64,000 nt of DNA from Comamonas fluminis. GTDB taxonomy: Bacteria > Pseudomonadota > Gammaproteobacteria > Burkholderiales > Burkholderiaceae_C. The stretch spans positions 3,423,501 to 3,487,500 of the forward strand of contig NZ_CP066783.1 of the NCBI RefSeq assembly GCF_019186805.1, in the 5' to 3' direction. Shown here in pieces: positions 36,605-44,460 of this stretch. Position 1 is the stretch's first letter. Each line of letters opens with the position of its first letter. A model generated the notes under the pieces. It saw nothing but the letters and a program-made list of their open reading frames with translations, made no database searches and had not been told where the DNA came from. Position numbers and translations under genes: made by a program.

Positions 36605-37588
36605 ATGACCTATTGCGTCGCTCTCAAGATCAACGCTGGCCTTGTGTTTCTGTCGGACTCCCGCACCAATGCGGGCCTGGACCAGATCAGCACGTTTCGC
36701 AAGGTCATGCTTTACGAACAGCCTGGCGAGCGCTTCATGGTGCTGCAGTCGGCTGGCAATCTGGCCATCACCCAGTCTGTGCGTGAGTTGCTGGAAAGCT
36801 TTCAGCTGCATGACCCAGCTACCGACGAGCGGCTGACCATCTGGAATGTGCGCAGCATGTTCGACGCTGCCCGCGTGCTGGGCGCCGCTGTACGCCATGT
36901 GTATGACCGCGAGGCCGCAGCCCTGCAGCGTGCGGGCGTGGACTTCAATGTCTCCATGATTTTTGGCGGCCAGATTCAGGGCGAAGGCATGCGCCTGTTT
37001 CAGGTCTATTCAGCTGGCAACTTCATTGAGGCAACCAGCGAAACGCCTTATTTCCAGATTGGTGAATCCAAGTACGGCAAGCCGGTGCTGGACCGTGTCA
37101 TCACCTCCGAGACACCGCTGGACGAGGCCGCCAAATGCGCGCTGGTGTCAATGGACAGCACGCTCAAGTCCAACCTGTCGGTGGGCCTGCCGCTGGATCT
37201 GATCGTTTACGAAAACAACCGTTTTGCCACCGACAGAATTGTCTGCCTGGATGCCGACAACCCCTATCTGCGCATGTTGCATGACAGCTGGGGCGAACGC
37301 CTGCGCCATGTATTTGACAGCATTGACGACCCCGCCTGGGACGGTGGCCAGACCCAGACACCTATCCGCGTGCACAGCCCGCGTGCCCATCCGCTGGCCA
37401 AGGTGGGGGCACCAGCCAAAGCGCAGTCTGCCGGGCTGTCAGGCGCAGGCAATATTCCGCCTGCTGCGCTGCGCCAGCCCATTGTTCCGCCTCAGGCTGG
37501 CCTGAGTGCAGCGCATGAATATCAGCGCCTGCAGTCGGCCGAGGAACAGGCCCGCCTGCAAAAGCAGGCCTCGCTGTCCAACCTCTGA
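36605..37588 (+). CDS. Anbu-type bacterial proteasome homologue with C-terminal extension
   Basis: The N-terminus MTYCVALKINAGLVFLSDSRTNAGLDQISTFRK is characteristic of Anbu, an Ntn-hydrolase related to HslV. After Met removal Thr1 would be the nucleophile, with Asp17 and Lys32 in positions matching the family's catalytic triad. The Ntn core runs to about residue 240 (LDLIVYENNRF, CLDADNPYL). A further roughly 80 residues, rich in Pro, Ala and Gln and ending in a charged helix (YQRLQSAEEQARLQKQ), exceed the usual Anbu length. Anbu normally sits with an ATP-grasp protein, an alpha-E protein and transglutaminase-like proteins; none is here. It is 12 bp upstream of an alpha/beta hydrolase gene. 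Confidence 0.88.
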   Translation: MTYCVALKINAGLVFLSDSRTNAGLDQISTFRKVMLYEQPGERFMVLQSAGNLAITQSVRELLESFQLHDPATDERLTIWNVRSMFDAARVLGAAVRHVYDREAAALQRAGVDFNVSMIFGGQIQGEGMRLFQVYSAGNFIEATSETPYFQIGESKYGKPVLDRVITSETPLDEAAKCALVSMDSTLKSNLSVGLPLDLIVYENNRFATDRIVCLDADNPYLRMLHDSWGERLRHVFDSIDDPAWDGGQTQTPIRVHSPRAHPLAKVGAPAKAQSAGLSGAGNIPPAALRQPIVPPQAGLSAAHEYQRLQSAEEQARLQKQASLSNL

Positions 37589-37600
37589 GCGGACTGCCGC

Positions 37601-38467
37601 ATGCCCGCCACTCCAGTCCGTGAAAACACCTTGCCGATTGTGTTCGCGCATGCCAACAGCTTTCCGCTGGGTACCTACCGGCTGCTGTTTTCGCTGCTGC
37701 GCCAGCGCGGCATTTCAGCCAGTGGTGTTGAGCGCTTCGGGCATGACCCGGCCCGCCCGGTCACCAACCATTGGCCACATCTGGTCGATGAGCTGATCGA
37801 ACATGCCGAGCAGCAGGTGCAGCGGCACGGCCAGCCTATCTATCTGGTCGGGCACTCGCTGGGCGGCATTCTGAGCTTTCAGGCCGCCACCAAGCGCCCT
37901 GACCTGGCCCGTGGCGTGCTGCTGATTGATTCGCCCCTGCTGGGCGGCTGGAAGGCCAATGCGGTGGACCTGGCCAAACGCACGCCCATCGTCGCCTCGG
38001 TGTCACCGGGCAAGATCAGCCAGCGCCGCCGCAACACCTGGGCCAGCAATGAAGAGGCGCTGGAGTACTTTCGCGGCAAGAAGGCTTTTGCCCAATGGCA
38101 CCCGCAGGTGCTGCAGGACTATGTGGAGCATGGCCTGGAAGATCATCAGGGCAAGCGCAGCCTGCTATTCAAGCGGGAAGTGGAAACCGCTATCTACAAC
38201 ACCCTGCCCAGCAATCTGAACCACCAGCTGCGCCGCAGCCCGCTGCGCTGCCCCGTGTCTTTTATCGGCGGACGTTCCTCGGTCGAGATGCGCCAGGTGG
38301 GCATGGAGATGACGCAGCGCATGACCAAGGGCCGCATCATGATGCTGGACGGCGGTCATCTTTTTCCCATGGAGCGCCCCGAGGCCACGGCGGCGGCCAT
38401 CGAGGCATCGCTGCTGAATATGGAGCAGAGCATTCTGCAATCAGCCCCGCAAATCGCTCCTAAATAA
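37601..38467 (+). CDS. alpha/beta hydrolase
   Basis: The 288-residue protein has the alpha/beta hydrolase fold with nucleophile elbow GHSLGG (Ser86), an oxyanion-region motif FAHANSFPLGTYR, and a C-terminal histidine in LDGGHLFPMERP. A predicted acid residue lies before it around the FIGGRSSVEM strand. No signal peptide is seen, so it is cytoplasmic. It follows the Anbu gene by 12 bp in the same direction, so the two are probably co-transcribed. The substrate is unknown; esters, lactones or amides are all possible. Confidence 0.88.
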   Translation: MPATPVRENTLPIVFAHANSFPLGTYRLLFSLLRQRGISASGVERFGHDPARPVTNHWPHLVDELIEHAEQQVQRHGQPIYLVGHSLGGILSFQAATKRPDLARGVLLIDSPLLGGWKANAVDLAKRTPIVASVSPGKISQRRRNTWASNEEALEYFRGKKAFAQWHPQVLQDYVEHGLEDHQGKRSLLFKREVETAIYNTLPSNLNHQLRRSPLRCPVSFIGGRSSVEMRQVGMEMTQRMTKGRIMMLDGGHLFPMERPEATAAAIEASLLNMEQSILQSAPQIAPK

Positions 38468-38546
38468 ATAGCTTGTAGCGCTTGATAGGATTGGACATCC
38501 ACCTCAAACTGACTTGAAGTCTTGATTTAACAAGCGCTGGCAGCTA
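38467..38546. repeat. dispersed intergenic repeat, inverted pair
   Basis: AATAGCTTGTAGCGCTTGAT on the left and ACAAGCGCTGGCAGCTATG on the right form an imperfect inverted pair around a spacer, the same architecture as at 4708-4797. Confidence 0.68.
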
Positions 38547-38548
38547 TG

Positions 38549-38585
38549 AAAAAAGCCACTTGCAGTGACGCAAGTGGCTTTTTTT
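38549..38585. terminator. bidirectional intrinsic terminator between hydrolase and uppP
   Basis: AAAAAAGCCACTTGC and GCAAGTGGCTTTTTT form a perfect 15-bp stem with an AGTGAC loop, with A- and T-runs suited to both convergent transcripts. Confidence 0.92.
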
Positions 38586-38603
38586 GGGGCCGCTGAAAAC
38601 GGC

Positions 38604-39428
38604 TTAATGGTGCCAATCCACCATGCCGGTATAGGCCGTCACCAGCACGATGATGCCGAAGACGATGCGGTACCAGGCAAAGGGCACAAAGCTGTTGGTG
38701 GAGATAAAGCGCAGCAGCCAGCGCACGCACAGCCAGGCGCTGATGAAGGAGAACACCAGGCCCACCAGAAACAGCGGCGCATCCGCCATGCTCAGCGAGG
38801 CGCGCTCCTTGTACATGCTGTAGACACCCGCACCAATCAGCGTGGGCATGCCCAGGAAGAAAGAGAAGTCGGTCGCCGCCTTGCGCGACAACCCCATCAG
38901 CATGCCGCCGATGATGGTGGAGCCACTGCGGCTCATGCCCGGCACCAGCGCAAAGCACTGCACCAGACCCACCTTGATGGCGTCCACTGGCGTCATATCG
39001 TCCACCGAATGCACGCGTGTGGCCGATGCGGGGCGCTTTTCAGCCCACAAAATGATGAAGCCGCCCACGATGAAGGTCGTGGCCACAATCACCGGGGTAA
39101 ACAGATGCTCCTGCACCATCTTGCCCACCAGCAGCGCCAGCACTGCAGCAGGCAAAAAGCCCACCAGCACATTGAGCGCAAACTTCTGCGCTTCGCGGCT
39201 GCTGGGCAGCTCGACCAGCGTGGAGCGAATCTTCTGCCAGTACACCAGCATCACGGCAAAGATGGCACCGGTCTGAATGGCGATCTCGAACACCTTGGCC
39301 TTGCCGCCGACAAAACCCATCAAAGAGCCCGCCAGAATCAGGTGACCCGTAGAAGAAATGGGCAGGAACTCGGTCAGTCCTTCCACAATGCCCATGATGG
39401 CGGCCTTGAGCAGCAATAAAGTATCCAC
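38604..39428 (-). CDS. uppP: undecaprenyl-diphosphatase UppP (BacA)
   Basis: UppP dephosphorylates undecaprenyl pyrophosphate so the lipid carrier can be reused for peptidoglycan and other envelope polymers; it also gives bacitracin resistance. The 274-residue polytopic protein has the two family signatures: [14 protein letters not shown] near the N-terminus and [10 protein letters not shown] in the second half, plus about seven to eight hydrophobic helices. The gene is single, with its own terminator shared with the upstream hydrolase. Confidence 0.97.
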   Translation of the reverse strand: MDTLLLLKAAIMGIVEGLTEFLPISSTGHLILAGSLMGFVGGKAKVFEIAIQTGAIFAVMLVYWQKIRSTLVELPSSREAQKFALNVLVGFLPAAVLALLVGKMVQEHLFTPVIVATTFIVGGFIILWAEKRPASATRVHSVDDMTPVDAIKVGLVQCFALVPGMSRSGSTIIGGMLMGLSRKAATDFSFFLGMPTLIGAGVYSMYKERASLSMADAPLFLVGLVFSFISAWLCVRWLLRFISTNSFVPFAWYRIVFGIIVLVTAYTGMVDWHH

Positions 39429-39632
39429 GCGATTCTTCCTTTGGATGCAGGGTTAGAAGCAAAGCTGAGCATTATCCTCTCAGCCATTTCCACTGTGGCC
39501 ACAGCACGGTCTTGCACTGGCGCAATCGCAAACTTTTACAAGCTCTGAGGTGCTGACATAGGCAAAGCCGTCCAGCTGTGCTGCAATTGCGGTGCGCCGG
39601 CTGTCGGCGTTCTCAAAAAACATCACACCATC

Positions 39633-39911
39633 ATGAAAAAATTCCTTGTCCTGGCTGTTGTCTCCCTGGCTTGCAGCATGAGCATGGCCGCAGGCGACAA
39701 GCCCAAAACCGCCCAGCAGCAGCTGATGGGCACCTGCAATACCGAAGCCACCGGCATGAAAGGTGACGAGCGCAAGGATTTCATGAAGTCCTGCCTGTCC
39801 GACGGCCGCAAGCGCCAGCAGGAACGCATGAAGTCCTGCAATGTGGACGCGACCGGCAAGAAGGGTGACGAGCGCAAGGCTTTTATGAGCGACTGCCTGA
39901 AGAAGGACTGA
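39633..39911 (+). CDS. small periplasmic PsiF-repeat protein
   Basis: The 92-residue product has a signal peptide (cleavage after SMAA) and two PsiF repeats: one with TCNTEATGMKGDERKDFMKSCL and a second with SCNVDATGKKGDERKAFMSDCL. Each repeat has two cysteines, likely forming a disulfide. E. coli psiF is phosphate-starvation inducible, but no Pho box was recognised here and the function is unknown. Confidence 0.88.
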   Translation: MKKFLVLAVVSLACSMSMAAGDKPKTAQQQLMGTCNTEATGMKGDERKDFMKSCLSDGRKRQQERMKSCNVDATGKKGDERKAFMSDCLKKD

Positions 39912-39936
39912 TCGCGCTTTATTGCCTCTGAGCAAA

Positions 39937-39968
39937 CGCCGCAGACCTGCAAAGGCTGCGGCGTTTTT
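39937..39968 (+). terminator. intrinsic terminator after the PsiF-repeat gene
   Basis: CGCCGCAG and CTGCGGCG form an 8-bp stem followed by TTTTT. Confidence 0.85.
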
Positions 39969-40094
39969 CATGAGCCGTTCACGCAAACGCAGCGCATCTC
40001 ACACCGCGCTTTCTGCCATTCATCGCATGGCACTGGCTTCTGACGCCTGTCAGCCGCACAGTGCAGACACCCCCTGAATCGCAGGAGCTGCACC

Positions 40095-40499
40095 ATGCCA
40101 CTGACACCGCTGATCGCCTTTCACATGAGCTGCGCCATTGGCGCCACTGCAATTGGCCCGGTTGCACTCTGGGCACGCCGCAGCGGCGCCGCGCGGCCTG
40201 TGCTGCATCGCATTGCGGGCTATGCCTTTGTGCTGCTGATGGTGTGCACTGCCGTTTCAGCCCTGTTCATTCGAGATTTCAAGCGACTCAACCTAGCTGG
40301 CTTCACGCTGGTTCACCTGCTGATCCCGCTGACGCTGGTCGGCTTATTCGGTGCCTTCTGGCATCTGAGCCATAAGCGCATAGATCAGCACCGCCGCATC
40401 ATGCGCAAGCTCTATTTCGGCGCCTGTGTGAGCGCGGGTCTGTTTACGCTGGTTCCCGGGCGTCTGCTCGGTGATCTGCTCTGGAAGCAACTGGTCTGA
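40095..40499 (+). CDS. DUF2306-like small membrane protein
   Basis: The 134-residue protein has four predicted membrane segments and conserved histidines (FHMSCAIGAT, LHRIAGY, FWHLSHKRIDQHRRIMRKLY) resembling the DUF2306/YozB-type membrane family. Histidines on membrane faces hint at metal or haem contact, but no function is established. An AGGAG site precedes the ATG. It is first in a probable operon with the 2TM protein and the LytS/LytTR pair (25 bp gaps). Confidence 0.75.
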   Translation: MPLTPLIAFHMSCAIGATAIGPVALWARRSGAARPVLHRIAGYAFVLLMVCTAVSALFIRDFKRLNLAGFTLVHLLIPLTLVGLFGAFWHLSHKRIDQHRRIMRKLYFGACVSAGLFTLVPGRLLGDLLWKQLV

Positions 40500-40524
40500 A
40501 TCATTCACCCTCAAGGAGAGCAGC

Positions 40525-40815
40525 ATGTACTGTGACGCAAGCACCCTCACCCTCGAACAACAGGCCCGCCGCCGCGCGGGTAAGAAGCTGGGCTGGTATC
40601 TGCACGCCAGCGTCTATCTTTGCGTCAACCTGGGGCTGATGGCGCTGTCCTTCAGTCAGGGGCGCCATTGGGCCATCTTCCCCGCGCTGGGCTGGGGCGT
40701 GGGCCTGCTCATGCACGGGCTGGCCGTCTGGCTGACTTCCTCTGGCACACCCCTGTGGCAGCGCATGGTGGAGCGCGAGATGAAGACACTGCAAAAAGCC
40801 GACACACCGAGCTAG
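40525..40815 (+). CDS. 2TM-domain small membrane protein
   Basis: The 96-residue protein has a charged N-terminus (EQQARRRAGKKLGWYLHASVYLCVNL), two hydrophobic segments and a WQRMVEREM C-terminal helix, matching the 2TM domain family. That domain is often fused to LytS-type histidine kinases in other bacteria. Here it is a separate gene 24 bp upstream of such a kinase. AAGGAG precedes the chosen ATG; a longer frame to 40471 lacks a ribosome site. Confidence 0.78.
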   Translation: MYCDASTLTLEQQARRRAGKKLGWYLHASVYLCVNLGLMALSFSQGRHWAIFPALGWGVGLLMHGLAVWLTSSGTPLWQRMVEREMKTLQKADTPS

Positions 40816-40839
40816 CCGCTACGCCTTGTCTCACCTAGT

Positions 40840-41919
40840 ATGCATTCCATGTTTTTTAAGCCCCGCCCCGCACGCTCGCCAGCCATTGAACTGCTGCGAC
40901 ACGGCGCGACCGTGCTGGGCGTGTGTCTGTTCATCACCTTGCTGCTGACCCAAATGGGGCAAGGCAGCTGGGATGTGAATCTGGTCTACTCCGTGGCGAT
41001 CGGCCTGCCTGCCTGGCTCATCATCGAGCTGGGCGGCAAGCGGTTTCGGCAAAGCGACCAAATCCCCTGGCCTCTTGGCTGGCGCGGCGTGCTACTGGTG
41101 ATTGTGGGCGTACTGGCTGGTTTTGGCCTGGGCAGTGTGATCGGCCACAGTTACCAGTCACAGATGTACCCGGAGCAAACTGATGCCAAGGCGCCAGCGC
41201 TACTGTTCCCCATGCTCATCACGCTGGTGACCAGCACGGCCATGTCCACCGTGTTCTATCTGGCGGGCAAGGCCCGCTATCTGCAAATGCAGGCTGAGCA
41301 GTCGCAGCGCCAGGCAGCCGAGGCCCATCTCAAGCTGCTACAGGCCCAGCTTGAGCCGCATATGCTGTTCAACACGCTGGCCAACTTGCGCGCACTGATC
41401 TCCATCGACGCACAACGCGCCGAGCAGATGCTGGACCATCTGATTGACTACCTGCGCGCCACCCTCAGCGGCTCACGCAGTGGCACGCACAGCCTGGAAG
41501 CAGAATTTGCACTGCTGACCGATTATCTGGCGCTGATGCAGATACGCATGGGCAAGCGGCTGAGCTATGCGCTGCACCTGCCCCCTGAGTTGGCCCAGAC
41601 CCCTGTTCCGCCGCTGCTGCTGCAGCCACTGGTGGAAAACAGCATTCGCCACGGGCTGGAGCCCAGACTGGAAGGCGGCCATATCCAGATAGCGGCAAGC
41701 CTGCTGCAAGGCCCGCAAATGCTGCTGACAGTCACAGACAATGGCCAGGGGCTTTCCGGCGCCAAGCCACTTTCGGCAAGCTCCAGCAGCTTTGGTCTGG
41801 AACAAGTGCGCGAGCGCCTGAGCAACCGTTATGGAGACACTGCCACTTTCAATTTGATAGCTGATAGCGCAGGTGGTACGAAGGCTTCCATCACATTTCC
41901 CTTGAATACTACGCCATGA
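40840..41919 (+). CDS. LytS/YehU-type sensor histidine kinase
   Basis: The 359-residue protein has four predicted membrane helices in residues 20-145, a short coiled linker, and the His_kinase domain with QLEPHMLFNTLANL (phospho-acceptor His174). It ends with an HATPase domain: PLVENSIRHGLEP (N box) and DNGQGLS (G1). The C-terminal coding region contains TTTGATAGCTGATAGCGC, resembling the dispersed repeat. Its stop overlaps the start of the LytTR regulator by 4 bp (ATGA), so the two form a cognate pair. The signal is unknown. Confidence 0.93.
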   Translation: MHSMFFKPRPARSPAIELLRHGATVLGVCLFITLLLTQMGQGSWDVNLVYSVAIGLPAWLIIELGGKRFRQSDQIPWPLGWRGVLLVIVGVLAGFGLGSVIGHSYQSQMYPEQTDAKAPALLFPMLITLVTSTAMSTVFYLAGKARYLQMQAEQSQRQAAEAHLKLLQAQLEPHMLFNTLANLRALISIDAQRAEQMLDHLIDYLRATLSGSRSGTHSLEAEFALLTDYLALMQIRMGKRLSYALHLPPELAQTPVPPLLLQPLVENSIRHGLEPRLEGGHIQIAASLLQGPQMLLTVTDNGQGLSGAKPLSASSSSFGLEQVRERLSNRYGDTATFNLIADSAGGTKASITFPLNTTP

Positions 41920-42743
41920 CCAGTTCCCCACGCGCCCTGATTGCCGAAGACGAGCCACTGCTGGCCCAGGCCCTGCAGCAGATGCTGGCGCAGCAATGGC
42001 CTGCACTGCAGATTCAGTGCGTCGCGGCAGATGGAATCGGCGCGGCAAGCCAGGCCCTTGCGCTGCAGCCCGATGTCCTGTTTCTCGATATCCGCATGCC
42101 CGGCCAGAGCGGGCTGGAGGCCGCTGCCGAGATTGCCGACAGCTGGCCCGATCAACTGCCACTGCCCGCCATTGTTTTTGTTACCGCCTACGACCAGTAC
42201 GCGCTGGCCGCCTTTGAAGCCTGTGCCATTGACTATGTGCTCAAGCCGGTTCAAGGCCCGCGCCTGCAGCAAACCGTGCGGCGGCTGCAAAACTGGTGGG
42301 GCCAGCGCCAGCAAGACGGCCATGCGCCCATCAGCGCAGCAGATACCGCCCATAGCCTGCAGACCCAGCTGGCGCAGTTGCTTGCGCTGCAGCAGCAGTT
42401 GCAGACGACTCAGGCCGCACCGCTGCAAATCATTCAGGCCAGCGTTGGCAGCCAGATCCATATGGTGCGGGTGCAGGACATCCTCTATCTCGAAGCGGCA
42501 GACAAATACCTGCGCGTGATGACCGCCAGCCAGGAATATCTGATTCGCACCCCGCTCAAGGATTTGCTGCCGCAGCTCGATGCCCGGCAGTTCTGGCAGA
42601 TCCACCGCGGCACTGTGGTACGTGCCGACGCCATTGCCAGCGTGCAGCGCGATGACGCCGCCCGGCTGTGGCTGCAACTGCGCAATCGCCCCGAAAAACT
42701 GGCTGTCAGCCGCCTCTACGCTACCCGCTTCAGGGCGATGTGA
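41916..42743 (+). CDS. LytTR-family response regulator
   Basis: The 275-residue protein has a receiver domain with acidic pocket Glu11-Asp12, phospho-acceptor Asp58 (LFLDIRMPG) and conserved Lys110 (YVLKPV). A glutamine-rich linker is followed by a LytTR DNA-binding domain (IHMVRVQDILYLEAADKYLRV, LDARQFWQIHRGTVV). Such regulators bind direct repeats upstream of target promoters. It is translationally coupled to the kinase gene. Possible targets include the operon's own small membrane proteins. Confidence 0.94.
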   Translation: MTSSPRALIAEDEPLLAQALQQMLAQQWPALQIQCVAADGIGAASQALALQPDVLFLDIRMPGQSGLEAAAEIADSWPDQLPLPAIVFVTAYDQYALAAFEACAIDYVLKPVQGPRLQQTVRRLQNWWGQRQQDGHAPISAADTAHSLQTQLAQLLALQQQLQTTQAAPLQIIQASVGSQIHMVRVQDILYLEAADKYLRVMTASQEYLIRTPLKDLLPQLDARQFWQIHRGTVVRADAIASVQRDDAARLWLQLRNRPEKLAVSRLYATRFRAM

Positions 42744-42760
42744 ACCAGCATGTGAGCCGG

Positions 42761-43420
42761 CTACAGAACCATCACATCATCCCAGGCCACGCCCTGCATG
42801 GCATCCCAGTGCGCCACGATGACGCAGCGGGGATGAGCGGGGCTTTTCAGATCTGCCGCCATGGCTGCCAGCGCCTGCTGCACATACTGCTCGGACGGCT
42901 TATCCAGCGCCGCCAGCGGCTCATCCATCAGCACCAGCGGCGCACCGCTGGCCCAGCCTGCCGCCATCCACAGCTTGCGCTGCGAGCCTGAGGACAGGGC
43001 CAGCAATGGCTTGTGCAGATGCGGCTCCAGCCCGAAACCCTGCACATGCTGCTCAAAGTCAGGCTGAGACCAATGCGGATAAATCGTGCGCTGCAGCGCC
43101 ACCCAGTCTGATGCGGGCATGCGGCTCAGAAAATCGCTCAAGGGCTGGCGCGGATCTTGCCAGAACAGCAACTGCGCGCTGAGCGCAGCGCAAGGCGCAA
43201 AGTTGTAGTGCAGCACCCCGGCACGGGCTGACAGATTGCCGGCCAGCAGCTTGAGCCAGCTGCTTTTGCCCGTGCCTTCATCGCCCTGCAGCAGACACAG
43301 CCCCGCATGCCAGCGATGCGATACCTGATCGGCCACCAGCCGCCCCGGATAGCCGAAACTGACCTGAATGACCTGCACCATGCAGGGGGAAACACAGCCT
43401 TCATCAAGTTCAGAATTCAT
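42761..43420 (-). CDS. orphan ABC transporter ATP-binding protein
   Basis: The 219-residue protein has Walker A GDEGTGKS (46-53), an ABC signature LSSGSQRK, Walker B LVLMDEP and a switch histidine region VAHWD. The signature lacks the common LSGGQ form. There is no adjacent permease, and the protein is short, so it may work with a remote membrane partner or in a non-transport role. A later start at Met14 (43381) is possible. It converges with the LytTR gene, 17 bp apart. Confidence 0.78.
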   Translation of the reverse strand: MNSELDEGCVSPCMVQVIQVSFGYPGRLVADQVSHRWHAGLCLLQGDEGTGKSSWLKLLAGNLSARAGVLHYNFAPCAALSAQLLFWQDPRQPLSDFLSRMPASDWVALQRTIYPHWSQPDFEQHVQGFGLEPHLHKPLLALSSGSQRKLWMAAGWASGAPLVLMDEPLAALDKPSEQYVQQALAAMAADLKSPAHPRCVIVAHWDAMQGVAWDDVMVL

Positions 43421-43535
43421 AGCTACATCCGCTTTATTTGTATAAGCCTAAGCCCATTTTCTGGATACCCTCACACCACAGCTTGCCCTGCACCACAGGC
43501 AAAATGGCGACCCTCTCAACAGCAGGCAATATGCC

Positions 43536-43901
43536 ATGACTCTGGAATATCTCGAATTTGATTACAGCGAAGACGAAGAAGGCACAGGCACCTGGGATGC
43601 CATGGCTAGCGTCAAGGCTGAGCGCGTGCCAGCACTGGCCGCCGAGATTTCCCGTCTGCTGCAATGGGCGCAGCGCCAGTTTGCGGGCCGCCAGGGCGCC
43701 GTCGAAGAAGGCATGGACTGGGACTATGACCTGCAGTCACAAGATGATGACGGCCAGCAATTGCCCGTGCACTTGGACAAAGCCAGCGGCCAATGGACAC
43801 TGCAGGCCTGTGCCACGGGCTACACCACGGTCAGTCTGTCGCTGTCGGGCTCGGCCCAGTTTGGTGATGCACTGCGCGATGCGTTCGGGCTGAATGACTA
43901 A
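43536..43901 (+). CDS. conserved acidic hypothetical protein
   Basis: The 121-residue product starts MTLEYLEFDYSEDEEGTGTWDAMASV and is strongly acidic, with a predicted helix (RVPALAAEISRLLQWAQRQF) and a beta-rich C-terminal half (QWTLQACATGYTTVSLSLSG). No signal peptide or membrane segment is visible. No family is recognised. Codon use looks like that of its neighbours, so it is likely a real gene. Confidence 0.7.
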   Translation: MTLEYLEFDYSEDEEGTGTWDAMASVKAERVPALAAEISRLLQWAQRQFAGRQGAVEEGMDWDYDLQSQDDDGQQLPVHLDKASGQWTLQACATGYTTVSLSLSGSAQFGDALRDAFGLND

Positions 43902-43932
43902 GAGCCGCTAAGCAGCTTCAACTGAGCCGTTT

Positions 43933-44460
43933 TTAATCCTCATCGCACACGCACAGCAACCACCACAGATCACGCTCCGGCTGCCAGGCCAGATAGCCTG
44001 CGCAATCGGTTGCGGCCCGCATCCACTCGCACCAGTCCATGCGGTCAAAGCGATAAACCCAGAGCGCCGAAAATGGCTCAGGGAACACGGCCTCCAGCAT
44101 CTCGGCCACCTGCTTGCGCAACTCGGCCAGCGACAGATGACGGTTGGAGCCATGACAGCCACCGCCGCGCAGCACGCCGACCAGTGAGCCCTCAAACTCC
44201 AGGCGGTTCAGCATGGCGTACTGCACATCATCCGCATCCACCGGCCCCATGAGGGTCTGCTCGGCCAGCGCCCCTGCACGCTGCAAAAATTCCTGCAGGC
44301 GCTGCTCCTGCGAGCCGCTGACGCTGACCGCTGGCCTGGGCTTGATGAAGAGGGAAACCACCTCACCGCAGTGGCCCAATGAATCCAGAAAGACGGCCAG
44401 CGCCGCCTTATCCACGGGCCATTGGTGCTCGCTGGAGAAACTCTCCGCAGGCTTTGTCAC
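43933..44460 (-). CDS. hypothetical protein co-transcribed with the RND efflux operon
   Basis: The 175-residue cytoplasmic protein has no recognised domain. It is rich in tryptophan near its C-terminus (FSALWVYRFDRMDWCEW, QPERDLWWLLCVCDED) and ends in three acidic residues. Its ATG overlaps the stop of the outer-membrane efflux gene by 4 bp (ATGA), so it appears translationally coupled as the last gene of the operon. A role in efflux is only suggested by position. Confidence 0.72.
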   Translation of the reverse strand: MTKPAESFSSEHQWPVDKAALAVFLDSLGHCGEVVSLFIKPRPAVSVSGSQEQRLQEFLQRAGALAEQTLMGPVDADDVQYAMLNRLEFEGSLVGVLRGGGCHGSNRHLSLAELRKQVAEMLEAVFPEPFSALWVYRFDRMDWCEWMRAATDCAGYLAWQPERDLWWLLCVCDED

